Shown piece by piece: positions 40,367-48,484 of a stretch of DNA of 64,000 nt. The notes under the pieces were generated by a model. The model did not search any database. It saw only the letters and a program-made list of their open reading frames with translations, and was not told where the DNA came from. Each line of letters starts with the position of its first letter. Position 1 is the first letter of the stretch. Made by a program: the position numbers and the translations under genes. This stretch comes from Gemmatimonadaceae bacterium (GTDB lineage: Bacteria > Gemmatimonadota > Gemmatimonadetes > Gemmatimonadales > Gemmatimonadaceae), in NCBI GenBank assembly GCA_020851035.1, contig JADZDM010000021.1, positions 186,001 through 250,000 of the forward strand, read 5' to 3'.

Positions 40367-41695
40367 TCACGGTTCGAAGTAGAGGTGTTCCCACGGCAGC
40401 ACGAACGCCCAGCCCGGGCCACGGAAGAAGGCGCCGATGATCGTCAGCACCACCAAGCCGAGGAAGACCGCCCAGAAAAGCACCAGCGCGACCTTCCGGT
40501 CCGCCGGACGGCGCGACGGGTTGCGATCGACGTACGGCAGCGCCACCAGCGCGGCGACCAGTGCACCCGGCGCGAGCACGCCGGCCACCAGCGGATCGAA
40601 GTGCGCGAGCAGCTCCTGCAGCCCCACGAAGTACCACGGCGCCTTCGACGGCTCGGGGGTGAGGTTCGGGTTCGCGATGTCGCGCAGCGGCGCCTCGAAC
40701 GCGATGCCGAGCGCCAGTACCAGCGCGCAGACCGCCAGCGCGATGACCTGGTGCCGGATGATCAGCGCCGGCCACGAGAACACCTCGTCGTCGGGGTCGC
40801 GGCTGCGGCCGGGCACCTCGTCGACGTGCACGACACCCAGCACGCGGCGGCTGTCGTCCAGCCGTGCCACGCCATCCGCCTGCTCCGCGGCGGGCAGCGC
40901 GATCCGGTCGTCCACGCGGGCGGTGACATCGTGCGCCACACCGGTATCACCGACCACCAGCCCGTCCTTCCGGATGCGCCACAGGTGCACGGCCATCAGC
41001 AGCGCGAACGCCACCGTCAGCACGGCCACGTGAATGACGTAGAAGCGCAGCAGCGCCGCCTGCCCGATGGTCTCGCCACCGAGGAGGAAGTCGCGGAGCA
41101 CGTTGCCCACACCGGGCGCGTACTTCACGAGGCCCGACCCGACCGTGACGGCCCAGTAGGCCAGCTGGTCCCATGGCAGCAGGTAGCCGGTGAACGAATA
41201 GGCGAGCGTGACCACCAGCAGGCCCACGCCGATCACCCAGTTGAACTGGCGCGGCGCCTTGTAGCCCCCATGGACGAACACCCGCACCAGGTGCAGCACC
41301 ACCGCCAGCACCATCAGGTGCGCACCCCAGCGATGCACGTTGCGGATGAGCTGCCCGAATCCCACCTGCGCGCGCAACTGCTGCATGTCGCCGTACGCCA
41401 TGCTCACGGCCGGCGTGTAGAAGAACATGAGGTACAGGCCGGTGATGAACAGCAGCGCGAACAGCACGCTGGAGATGAACCCGAGCCGCCAGGTGGACCG
41501 GAAGCGCAGCAGGCCGCGGGGAATCCGGACGGGATAGATGTGAAGGAACACGTTCCCGAACGCATGCAGCGCGCGGCCACTCGGCGAGTCCGACCCCGGC
41601 GTGCGCACGACGGACCGGTAGAGGGTGCTCCCCCGCAGCCGCGCCATCAGGCCGCGGCGCGGCACCGGAGGCCGATCCGTCTCAGTGGCTGGCAT
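40367..41695 (-). CDS. cytochrome b of b6-type quinol:cytochrome c oxidoreductase
   Basis: The 442-residue protein joins the N-terminal heme-binding half and the C-terminal half in one chain. The helix B histidines (VHRWGAHLMVLAVVLH) are 13 residues apart. The helix D pair (IHVAVLTVAFALLMAVH) is 14 apart, as in the cytochrome b6 clade. An IRKDG segment and PSKAPWYFVGLQELL near the quinol site follow. A charged insert of about 90 residues separates the two halves. It overlaps the flavoprotein gene upstream by 14 nt. The complex would oxidise menaquinol or ubiquinol. Confidence 0.88.
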   Translation of the reverse strand: MPATETDRPPVPRRGLMARLRGSTLYRSVVRTPGSDSPSGRALHAFGNVFLHIYPVRIPRGLLRFRSTWRLGFISSVLFALLFITGLYLMFFYTPAVSMAYGDMQQLRAQVGFGQLIRNVHRWGAHLMVLAVVLHLVRVFVHGGYKAPRQFNWVIGVGLLVVTLAYSFTGYLLPWDQLAYWAVTVGSGLVKYAPGVGNVLRDFLLGGETIGQAALLRFYVIHVAVLTVAFALLMAVHLWRIRKDGLVVGDTGVAHDVTARVDDRIALPAAEQADGVARLDDSRRVLGVVHVDEVPGRSRDPDDEVFSWPALIIRHQVIALAVCALVLALGIAFEAPLRDIANPNLTPEPSKAPWYFVGLQELLAHFDPLVAGVLAPGALVAALVALPYVDRNPSRRPADRKVALVLFWAVFLGLVVLTIIGAFFRGPGWAFVLPWEHLYFEP

Positions 41696-43499
41696 GTACG
41701 GTTCCGGGCTGGATGGCGGTGGCGGACGGTGCCGGCGCGACCAGCACCGGCGCCAGCGTGAAGTGCAACGCATCCGTGGGGCAGCGATGCACGCAGAGCC
41801 CGCACCGGATGCATGTATCATCGTCGAACACCATCGCGAGCGTGCCCGGCGCACGGGGCAGCAGCGCCAGCGATGCCTGCGGACAGACGTCCACGCAGAG
41901 GGCACACGCGATGCACCGCTCCGGAGCAAACTGCATGTGCTCATCACACCGAAGGCACCGCGACGCCTCATGTCGCGCGGCAGCGTCGGTCAGCGCGCAT
42001 TCCACTTCCGCCGTCGCGCTCCGTCGGGACGCGGGCAGGACGGTCGACGCGATGCGCGGCTCCGCCGCGTAGCCGCTCCAGAACCGTGTGCTGCTGCGCA
42101 TGGGTGGCGCCGTGCAGACGGCGGGTGGCACGGTGGCGGTGCCGTCGGCTGCTCCCAGCGCACGCACGATGGTCGCGGCGGCGCGCTGACCGGCGGCGAC
42201 GGCATCGATCAGGTCACGCGGACCGGTCGCGACGTCACCGGCGGCCCACACCTTCGGGTGCGTCGACCGCCCGCCGGCATCCACGGCGATGCCACCCCAC
42301 GGCGTGCGCACCAGGCCGTCCGTGCCGGCGAGGAAGTCGGTGTCCGACTGCTGGCCGATGGCCAGCACCACGGTGCCGGCGGCGATGGACTCGGCCCGCG
42401 TGGGATCCAGGGTGGGATTGAAGCGGCCATCGGCGTCACGAAGCGAGAGGACCGGCGCCACCTCGACACCGGTGACAGCGGTTGTCCCCAGGATGCGGAG
42501 CACGCCGAAGCCGTCGCGCAGCGTGACCCCTTCCGCCACCGCCTCGTGCAGCTCCTCGTCCGGCACCGAGAGATCGGCGCGCCGTTCCTGTGCCACCAGC
42601 GTGACGGTCCCCCCGCCGCCACGCACTGCGCTCCGCGCGACATCGACCACGGTCTGCCCGTCGTACGCCGTCGTCGTCTGCGCCCGCCATGCGCTGCGGG
42701 CGGCATCGAAGGCCACGCTGCCGCCGCCGATCACGACCAGGGCCCCGCTGGCGTCGTCACCCTCCAAGGCGCCATCCGTCGCCGGCTGCCCGTTGTGGCG
42801 ACGCAGGTAGTCCACCGCGCGCACCACACCCGGCAACTCGGCGCCTGGCACGGCCATCGTCCGTCCCTGCTGACAGCCCACCGTCACCAGCACGGCGTCG
42901 TGCTGCGCCAGCAGCTCGGCGAACACCACGTCACGTCCCACGACACATCCGAGCCGGATCTCGATGCCGAGCGCCGCGATGGCGCCGATCTCGGCGTCCA
43001 GCACCGGGCGGGGGAGCCGGAAGGCGGGGATGCCGAAGCGCATCATCCCGCCGGCGGCCGGCATCGCCTCGAAGACGGTGACGGCGAGCCCCGAGCGCCG
43101 GAGGTCGTGCGCTGCGGCCAGGCCGGCCGGCCCCGCACCGATGATGGCGACGGAGCCATGGGTGGCCGCGGGCAGCACCCCGATGGCATGCTGCCACCGC
43201 GACTGCGCACCCTGCTCCGCGCCATGGGCGTCGCAGAGCACCCGCTTGAGCGCGCGGATCGAGACCGCAGCATCCACCACGCCGCGGCGGCAGGCGCGCT
43301 CGCACGGCGCCGAGCAGACGCGTCCGCAGACGGAGGCGAACGGGTTGAACCGGCGCGCGACGTCGTATGCATCGGCAATGCGGCCTTCGTCGAGCAGCGC
43401 CACGTAGGCCGAGGCGTCGGTGCCCACGGGGCAGGCCGCGCGGCACGGTGCAGGCGAGCCGGTCGCGATGTCCGCCGCGGCGCTGCGGGGGGCAATCAT
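41682..43499 (-). CDS. GltD-like FAD oxidoreductase with N-terminal Fe-S domain and C-terminal 2[4Fe-4S] ferredoxin
   Basis: The 605-residue protein starts with a DPYD/GltD-type Fe-S segment (CRAACPVGTDASAYV, CGRVCSAPCERACRRG). It continues with an FAD site (VAIIGAGPAGLAAAHDLRRS), an NAD(P) site (VVIGGGSVAFDAARSA) and an AAGDVATGPRDL motif. It ends with two CxxCxxCxxxCP clusters (CIACALCVDVCP, CIRCGLCVHRCP). It could move electrons between NAD(P)H or ferredoxin and the quinone pool. Overlap with cytochrome b at its 3' end and with a small membrane protein at its 5' end argues for function with the bc-type complex. The electron donor is not known. Confidence 0.8.
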   Translation of the reverse strand: MIAPRSAAADIATGSPAPCRAACPVGTDASAYVALLDEGRIADAYDVARRFNPFASVCGRVCSAPCERACRRGVVDAAVSIRALKRVLCDAHGAEQGAQSRWQHAIGVLPAATHGSVAIIGAGPAGLAAAHDLRRSGLAVTVFEAMPAAGGMMRFGIPAFRLPRPVLDAEIGAIAALGIEIRLGCVVGRDVVFAELLAQHDAVLVTVGCQQGRTMAVPGAELPGVVRAVDYLRRHNGQPATDGALEGDDASGALVVIGGGSVAFDAARSAWRAQTTTAYDGQTVVDVARSAVRGGGGTVTLVAQERRADLSVPDEELHEAVAEGVTLRDGFGVLRILGTTAVTGVEVAPVLSLRDADGRFNPTLDPTRAESIAAGTVVLAIGQQSDTDFLAGTDGLVRTPWGGIAVDAGGRSTHPKVWAAGDVATGPRDLIDAVAAGQRAAATIVRALGAADGTATVPPAVCTAPPMRSSTRFWSGYAAEPRIASTVLPASRRSATAEVECALTDAAARHEASRCLRCDEHMQFAPERCIACALCVDVCPQASLALLPRAPGTLAMVFDDDTCIRCGLCVHRCPTDALHFTLAPVLVAPAPSATAIQPGTVHASH

Positions 43500-43723
43500 G
43501 CCGTGTTGCCCGGGCGTGCCGTCGCGCGCCAGCCCGCCACGCACGATGCACCGAACACGAGCGCGATCCATGCCGTCGCCATCCACACGCGAACGCCGCG
43601 TGCGGGCGCCGTGAGGCCCGTCAGGATCCAGTGCGGCACGAAGAGAAAGGCCAGCGCGAGCACGGCGAACGCGCCCGCGCCGACACCGGCGGCGCGCATC
43701 CAGGACAGGCGGGACTGGTGCAT
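43496..43723 (-). CDS. small two-helix membrane protein
   Basis: The 75-residue product has two membrane segments (AAGVGAGAFAVLALAFLFVP and VWMATAWIALVFGASCVAGW) joined by a short loop. The ATG at 43723 follows a gap of 73 bp from the DUF3365 gene. Its stop overlaps the flavoprotein start as ATGA, so the two are coupled. It may anchor the flavoprotein to the membrane or the cytochrome complex. No family is recognised. Confidence 0.6.
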   Translation of the reverse strand: MHQSRLSWMRAAGVGAGAFAVLALAFLFVPHWILTGLTAPARGVRVWMATAWIALVFGASCVAGWRATARPGNTA

Positions 43724-43796
43724 GCGATGGCGTTTCGACTCGCCGGGATGAAGAACCAGAGACTGGACCGCGGGGGTGCGGAAATCGCGCCGGTCT

Positions 43797-44336
43797 CTAC
43801 GGCGCTGCCGGGATGAAGACGCTGTACGCGCCGCGGAGGTCGCCGACCTTGAACCCGAACGCACGGTCCTGCGGGTAGTTCGCGGCAATGAACGCCGGTC
43901 GCGAGGCCAGCGCACCATGGCAGAGCAGGCACGACGACTCGACCGTGATGCGCCGCAGGTATCGCACCCCGGGCCGGCCATTCATGGTGGTGTTCAGCAG
44001 CACTGCGCGCAGCGCCGAGTCCGTCTCGAACCGCTGCATCTGTGCTACAGCCTCGGGATCTGCAGCGTTGGCGGGGTTGCGGTTCTTCACCGCCACCTGG
44101 CGTGCGGTCCAGCCGTTGGTCACGGCGGCCTGTTGCATGGCCATGCCGACCGGCTTGCAGACCCGGCCAAACGCCTCGAGGTCGGCCGGTGCACCGGACT
44201 GGGCGAATGTCGCTGCGAGGGTCGAGCGCATCGCATCGAGGCGGTCCATCTCGGCGACGGCCTTGCCCAGCGTCTCGGCACCCTGGGCGTGCAGCAACGA
44301 AGGAATGAGCAGGAGCGCGGTGACAGTCAGGCGCAT
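43797..44336 (-). CDS. DUF3365 (Tll0287-like) c-type heme protein
   Basis: The 179-residue protein has a signal peptide (MRLTVTALLLIPSLLHAQG) and one heme-binding CLLCHG motif near the C-terminus in ESSCLLCHGALASRP. A helical sensor-like domain precedes it (MQQAAVTNGWTARQVAVKNR). DUF3365 proteins are periplasmic heme domains related to redox sensors. It begins the minus-strand operon with the small membrane protein, flavoprotein, cytochrome b, Rieske and diheme cytochrome. It may be a soluble electron carrier to that complex. Confidence 0.82.
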   Translation of the reverse strand: MRLTVTALLLIPSLLHAQGAETLGKAVAEMDRLDAMRSTLAATFAQSGAPADLEAFGRVCKPVGMAMQQAAVTNGWTARQVAVKNRNPANAADPEAVAQMQRFETDSALRAVLLNTTMNGRPGVRYLRRITVESSCLLCHGALASRPAFIAANYPQDRAFGFKVGDLRGAYSVFIPAAP

Positions 44337-44468
44337 CGGTATTCTCTCCGGGAAGGAAGGAGGGCACACTCCGTGATCCGCACGCGTCATCGCGGAGTGT
44401 GACCGCGGTCGGCGGGATCGCCAGTCAGGGATTCTCACTACGGGTTTTGACGCATGCGCTGGTTGGGA

Positions 44469-44648
44469 TCAGTGGTTACCCTTGAGCACCATGCGCATGA
44501 TCCTGAGGTTGAGGATCACGAAGCGCACGGCCTGTCCCAGCAGGCTCTGACGAGCCCGGATGGTCTCTGCCGTCGGCAACGGCGCAGCCGCAATGGCGCG
44601 ATCCGCATCGAGCAGGCCGGCATCATCCGGCGGTGTGGGTGACGACAT
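44469..44648 (-). CDS. 59-residue conserved-looking protein after the SQR-like gene
   Basis: The ATG at 44648 starts MSSPTPPDDAGLLDADR and the frame ends MRMVLKGNH before TGA at 44469. The C-terminal half is a basic amphipathic segment (VRFVILNLRIMRMVLKG) that could lie on the membrane. It starts 3 bp after the stop of the SQR-like gene, so it is almost certainly co-transcribed. Its frame fits the gap exactly. A role in attaching the flavoprotein to the membrane is suggested by position and sequence only. Confidence 0.6.
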   Translation of the reverse strand: MSSPTPPDDAGLLDADRAIAAAPLPTAETIRARQSLLGQAVRFVILNLRIMRMVLKGNH

Positions 44649-44651
44649 GGG

Positions 44652-46109
44652 CTACTCCGGGATGAACTGCCAGCCGGGCAGGGCTTTCGCCTTGTAGATG
44701 AACAGGTGATGCAGCATCAGCTTGAGCCAGTGTCCGGCGAGGCCGATCTCGCCGATGGTGTCCTTCACGCTCCGGCCCGTGCCCGGGTACGCCTGGTAGT
44801 CCGGCACCACGGGATACATCGTCATCGCGGCCGCCGACCCGTCGCGGAATCCGGCGCCGGCGGACGCCACGCAGGCCGCCCCCATGTTCGCCATCGACGC
44901 GGTGTGCGCCGCCACGGCGCTCCCGCGCTGGATGCGATCCACGATCGTGAGTGCCACCGTCTTGCCCATCACGCCCGACGGCATGCCGGTGCGCGGCGGC
45001 GCGGGCGCGATGACGGTGCCGTTCGGGCTCTTGCGTGGCCGCGAGATCTGGTGCGGCGGCGCGAAGGCGATGCCGGCGGCGAAGACGTTCGCGTAGCCGG
45101 GGCTCTGGTAGGTGGCCGGCCAGTCTGCGGCGCGCCACGCGTCGTACGGACGCGCCGTGTAGTCGGCGTCCACCTTCATGAAGCCGCTCGGGGCGAACAG
45201 CGACGCCGTGATGTCGGCGCCGGCCCGATCGTACGCCACCAGGTCGGCCCCGCGGAACGGGGGGAGCAGCATCGCGAAGTCGAAGCCCTGCGTGTGGCGC
45301 GTGCCGTCGAGCTGCTCGTAGTGCACCACCCCGTCCTCCACCCGCTCCACGTGCGCGCCGAGGATGGCGCGGATGCCGCGCTCACGGAAGAGGGACTCCG
45401 TCCAGAGCTTGCTGGTGGTGTGGAAGCCCTGCTGCACGAAGGTCATGCCGTCCACGCCGAAATCGCCGAGCTCGAACTCGTTGGTGAGGTAGACGATGTC
45501 GGCCATGTCACGCACGCCGGCCTGCCGCAGTTCGTGGTCGACGTTGAAGACGTACTCGAACGCCGCGCCCTCGCAGGTGCAACCGCCGTGGCCCATGCCG
45601 ACCACCAGGGTCTGGCGCTGGCCCCGGCGCATGCGCGCGATGGCGGTGGCGAGTGCTGCAGCCGCGTGCACCGCGTGGTCTGCGGTGCAGACCGAGAGGG
45701 AGTGCCCCTCGGGCCCGAGCCCCGGCGTCGCCGCGAAGTTGAGGCGGGGCCCGGTGGCGTTGACCAGGTAGTCGTAGCGGAGCGTCGCCCGGGTGCCGGC
45801 GCGGGCCGCGTCGGTGTACTCGATCTCGACCGCGCCGGTGGGGTCCGCGGCATCACCTTCCGGCCGCACCGCCACCGCCTTCGCCTGGTGGAGCGTGATG
45901 CCCTTGCGCCGGTAGATCGGCGCCAGCGGAAACACCACCTGCTCCGCTGTCATCCGCCCGACCCCGACCCAGATGTTGGACGGGATCCAGTTCCAGCGGG
46001 AGTTCGGCGTGACCACGACCACCTCGTGCTCCCGGCCCAGCTTGCGGCGCAGGTGGAGCGCGGCGGTGTGGCCGGCGACGCCGGCGCCCAGCACGATGAC
46101 CCTTGCCAT
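44652..46109 (-). CDS. sulfide:quinone oxidoreductase-like FAD flavoprotein
   Basis: The 485-residue protein has an N-terminal FAD-binding motif (VIVLGAGVAGHTAALHLRRK), SRWNWIPSNIW and a conserved Cys region GHGGCTCEGAAFE. A second segment ends with FAAGIAFAPPH and a C-terminal amphipathic part (LAGHWLKLMLHHLFIYKAK). This pattern fits the SQR / flavocytochrome c sulfide dehydrogenase family. It would oxidise sulfide or a persulfide and reduce quinone. The gene faces a rhodanese and a CoA-disulfide-reductase/rhodanese fusion across a shared promoter region, supporting a sulfur-oxidation role. The ATG at 46109 starts MARVIV. Confidence 0.82.
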   Translation of the reverse strand: MARVIVLGAGVAGHTAALHLRRKLGREHEVVVVTPNSRWNWIPSNIWVGVGRMTAEQVVFPLAPIYRRKGITLHQAKAVAVRPEGDAADPTGAVEIEYTDAARAGTRATLRYDYLVNATGPRLNFAATPGLGPEGHSLSVCTADHAVHAAAALATAIARMRRGQRQTLVVGMGHGGCTCEGAAFEYVFNVDHELRQAGVRDMADIVYLTNEFELGDFGVDGMTFVQQGFHTTSKLWTESLFRERGIRAILGAHVERVEDGVVHYEQLDGTRHTQGFDFAMLLPPFRGADLVAYDRAGADITASLFAPSGFMKVDADYTARPYDAWRAADWPATYQSPGYANVFAAGIAFAPPHQISRPRKSPNGTVIAPAPPRTGMPSGVMGKTVALTIVDRIQRGSAVAAHTASMANMGAACVASAGAGFRDGSAAAMTMYPVVPDYQAYPGTGRSVKDTIGEIGLAGHWLKLMLHHLFIYKAKALPGWQFIPE

Positions 46110-46253
46110 GCCAACCTCCCTCGCGGAACCCCGCGCTGCCCTGCCCCGTGCCGGGCGGCCCCGCCGCCGCGACCCCCCGCTGCCGTCCGGGCCGCCTGCC
46201 CGACTGCCGGCCCCATCCACCCCCCCGGGCAGCCCGTCGAGGATGGCCTGGTT

Positions 46254-46294
46254 GCGTATGAGTATATTCCAGTATATGTATACGTTTGTGAAAA
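46254..46294. promoter_or_regulatory. AT-rich divergent control region between SQR-like and rhodanese genes
   Basis: An AT-rich island stands out in a very GC-rich spacer. AGTATAT occurs twice, 10 bp apart (46261 and 46271), followed by GTATATGTATA (46272-46282). Direct repeats one helical turn apart suggest an operator. The similar GTATATGAATA at 30782-30792 precedes the DUF2202 lipoprotein gene. The regulator is not in the window as far as I can tell. Confidence 0.4.
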
Positions 46295-46398
46295 CGCCAG
46301 CCCCCCGTCACCGCCTGCCCGCACCCGGGGCGGACCGCACCCGACGGGCCCGGCGCCGCACGCTCCACACTCCTGACTCCTCCGCCGTCCCCGTTCCC

Positions 46399-46680
46399 AT
46401 GCCTTCCTTCCGCAACAAGCCCATCGACGTCGTCATCGACGTGCGTTCCAAGGTCGAGTTCTGGTTCGGCCACCTCGACGGTGCCATCTGCATCCCCGTC
46501 GGTGACATCGCCGCCGAGATCACCAGCCATCCGGAGATCCGCAAGGACTCCCGCATCCTCCTCGTGTGTGCCAGCGGCGCCCGCTCGGCGATGGCCGCCG
46601 ACACCTTGCGGCAGCTCGGGTATCGCCGCGTGACCGATGGCGGCGCGACGGCATCGGCCCGCCCGGACTACACCCCGTGA
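46399..46680 (+). CDS. single-domain rhodanese
   Basis: The 93-residue protein is one rhodanese domain with the active-site loop CASGARS. The front half has VVIDVRSKVEFWFGHLDGAI, the usual start of the fold. Rhodaneses carry sulfane sulfur as a cysteine persulfide. The ATG at 46399 starts MPSFRNKP, and the stop overlaps the next gene as GTGA. With that fusion protein and the divergent SQR-like gene it makes a compact sulfide/persulfide handling set. Confidence 0.82.
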   Translation: MPSFRNKPIDVVIDVRSKVEFWFGHLDGAICIPVGDIAAEITSHPEIRKDSRILLVCASGARSAMAADTLRQLGYRRVTDGGATASARPDYTP

Positions 46681-48383
46681 CCACGCCGGCCGACGGCGCC
46701 CCGCGGCGTATCGTCGTCGTCGGTGGTGTGGCTGGTGGCGCCACGGCCGCGGCCCGCGCCCGGCGTCTCGACGAACGGGCCGAGATCACACTCGTCGAGC
46801 GGGGGCCGTACCTGAGCTTCGCCAACTGCGGCCTGCCGTATTACATCGCTGGCGAGATCACCGAGCGTTCGAAGCTCCTGCTCGAGACGCCAGAGAGCCT
46901 GGCGCGCCGGTATCGCGTGGACGCGTTCGTCCACACCGAGGCGCTCGAGATCGACCGGGATGATCGGCGGCTCCGCGTGAGCGGCCCCGAGGGAGAGCGC
47001 TGGCTGCCGTACGACCGGCTGATCCTGGCGCAGGGCGGCACACCGATCCGACCGTCGCTCCCGGGTGGTGATGCACCACACGTCTTCACGCTCTGGACCG
47101 TGCCCGACACCGACCGCCTGCAGGCGTTCATCACCACCCAGCGCCCCCGGAGCGCCGTGGTGGTGGGTGGCGGGTTCATCGGTCTCGAGATGGCCGAGGC
47201 GTTCCACGCGCGCGGGCTGCAGGTGACGATCGTCGAACTGCAGCCGACCGTCATGTCCGTGATGGATCCCGAGTTCGGGCACCAGGTCGCCGGGGCGTGC
47301 CGGCAGCACGGCGTGACGGTGCTCACCGGCGTCGGCGTGGTGGCGGTGCACGCCTCGGACACCACGGTGGAGCTGACGGACGGTCGGCGCATTCCGGCCG
47401 GCCTCGTGCTGCTGTCGGTCGGCGTGCGCCCGGAGCTGACCCTCGCGACGCAGGCGGGGCTGGCGATCGGTCGGTCGGGCGGGCTGCTCGTCGACGACCA
47501 CCTGCAGACTTCGGACCCGGCCATCTTCGCCGCCGGCGACATGATCGAGGTCGAGCACCGCGTCTCGGGCCGGCGCGTGCGCATGCCGCTGGCCGGCCCG
47601 GCGAACCGGCAGGGCCGCATCGCGGCATCCAACGCGCTCGGCGTCCCGATGCGGTACGCCGGTGCACTCGGCACCAGCGTCGTGAAGGTGTTCGACAGCA
47701 CCGCGGCAATGACCGGCCTCACGGAGCGCACCGCGCGCGACGCCGGCTTCACGGCGGGTGTGGCGGTGGTGCATGCCGGCAGCCACGCGAAGTACTACCC
47801 GGGTGCGCGCGAACTCTCGCTCAAGCTGGTGTACGATCGCGACACGGCGCGGCTGCTCGGTGCGCAGGCGTTCGGCGACGATGGCGTGGACAAGCGCATC
47901 GACGCGCTCGCGATGGCGCTCCTCGGCGGCATGACGGTGCACGACCTGGCCACCGCCGACCTGGCCTATGCCCCGCCCTACTCGTCGGCCAACGATCCGC
48001 TCAACATGGCCGCGTTCGTCGCCGGCAACGACCTCTCCGGCTACAGCCCGCTCATCACCGCCGATGCGCTGCAGGCGGAGCTGGCGTCGGCGGCCCCGCC
48101 GGTGGTGCTGGATGTCCGCACCGCGGCCGAGTTCAGCGAGGGGCACTTCTGCGATGCACTGCATGTGCCGGTGGACGAGCTCCGGGGGCGGTTGAACGAG
48201 CTGCCGCGCGACCGCGCGATCGTGGTGCACTGCCGCGGTGGGATGCGCGCCCATGTGGCGTCCCGCATCCTGCAGGCGGCGGGGTTCGAGGGCGTGCGGA
48301 ACGTGACGGGAGGCTGGGTGAGCATGCAGGCGGCGCAGGGGCTCTGCGTCTCGCGCGACGCGGACGCCGCCGACGGACACTGA
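46677..48383 (+). CDS. CoA-disulfide reductase/rhodanese fusion
   Basis: The 568-residue protein has an FAD site (IVVVGGVAGGATAAARARRL) and the redox Cys51 in SFANCGLPYY. An NAD(P) site (VVVGGGFIGLEMAEAFHARG), a GDMIEVEH-type motif and a dimerisation domain follow. The C-terminal rhodanese domain has VVHCRGGMRA. This fusion is known as CoADR-Rhd and reduces CoA-persulfide or polysulfide. It starts at the GTG (46677) overlapping the rhodanese stop. The active Cys of both halves is present. It probably completes the oxidation of sulfide to sulfane sulfur begun by the SQR-like enzyme. Confidence 0.88.
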   Translation: MTTPADGAPRRIVVVGGVAGGATAAARARRLDERAEITLVERGPYLSFANCGLPYYIAGEITERSKLLLETPESLARRYRVDAFVHTEALEIDRDDRRLRVSGPEGERWLPYDRLILAQGGTPIRPSLPGGDAPHVFTLWTVPDTDRLQAFITTQRPRSAVVVGGGFIGLEMAEAFHARGLQVTIVELQPTVMSVMDPEFGHQVAGACRQHGVTVLTGVGVVAVHASDTTVELTDGRRIPAGLVLLSVGVRPELTLATQAGLAIGRSGGLLVDDHLQTSDPAIFAAGDMIEVEHRVSGRRVRMPLAGPANRQGRIAASNALGVPMRYAGALGTSVVKVFDSTAAMTGLTERTARDAGFTAGVAVVHAGSHAKYYPGARELSLKLVYDRDTARLLGAQAFGDDGVDKRIDALAMALLGGMTVHDLATADLAYAPPYSSANDPLNMAAFVAGNDLSGYSPLITADALQAELASAAPPVVLDVRTAAEFSEGHFCDALHVPVDELRGRLNELPRDRAIVVHCRGGMRAHVASRILQAAGFEGVRNVTGGWVSMQAAQGLCVSRDADAADGH

Positions 48384-48484
48384 CTCATTGCGCGGGACCG
48401 CCGCGCCGGGGATCTGGTGCGAGCGGCACGACGGGCGCATTGTCCAGCCAGCGCCACGCACTCCCTCCCGGCCCGAGATCCCCG

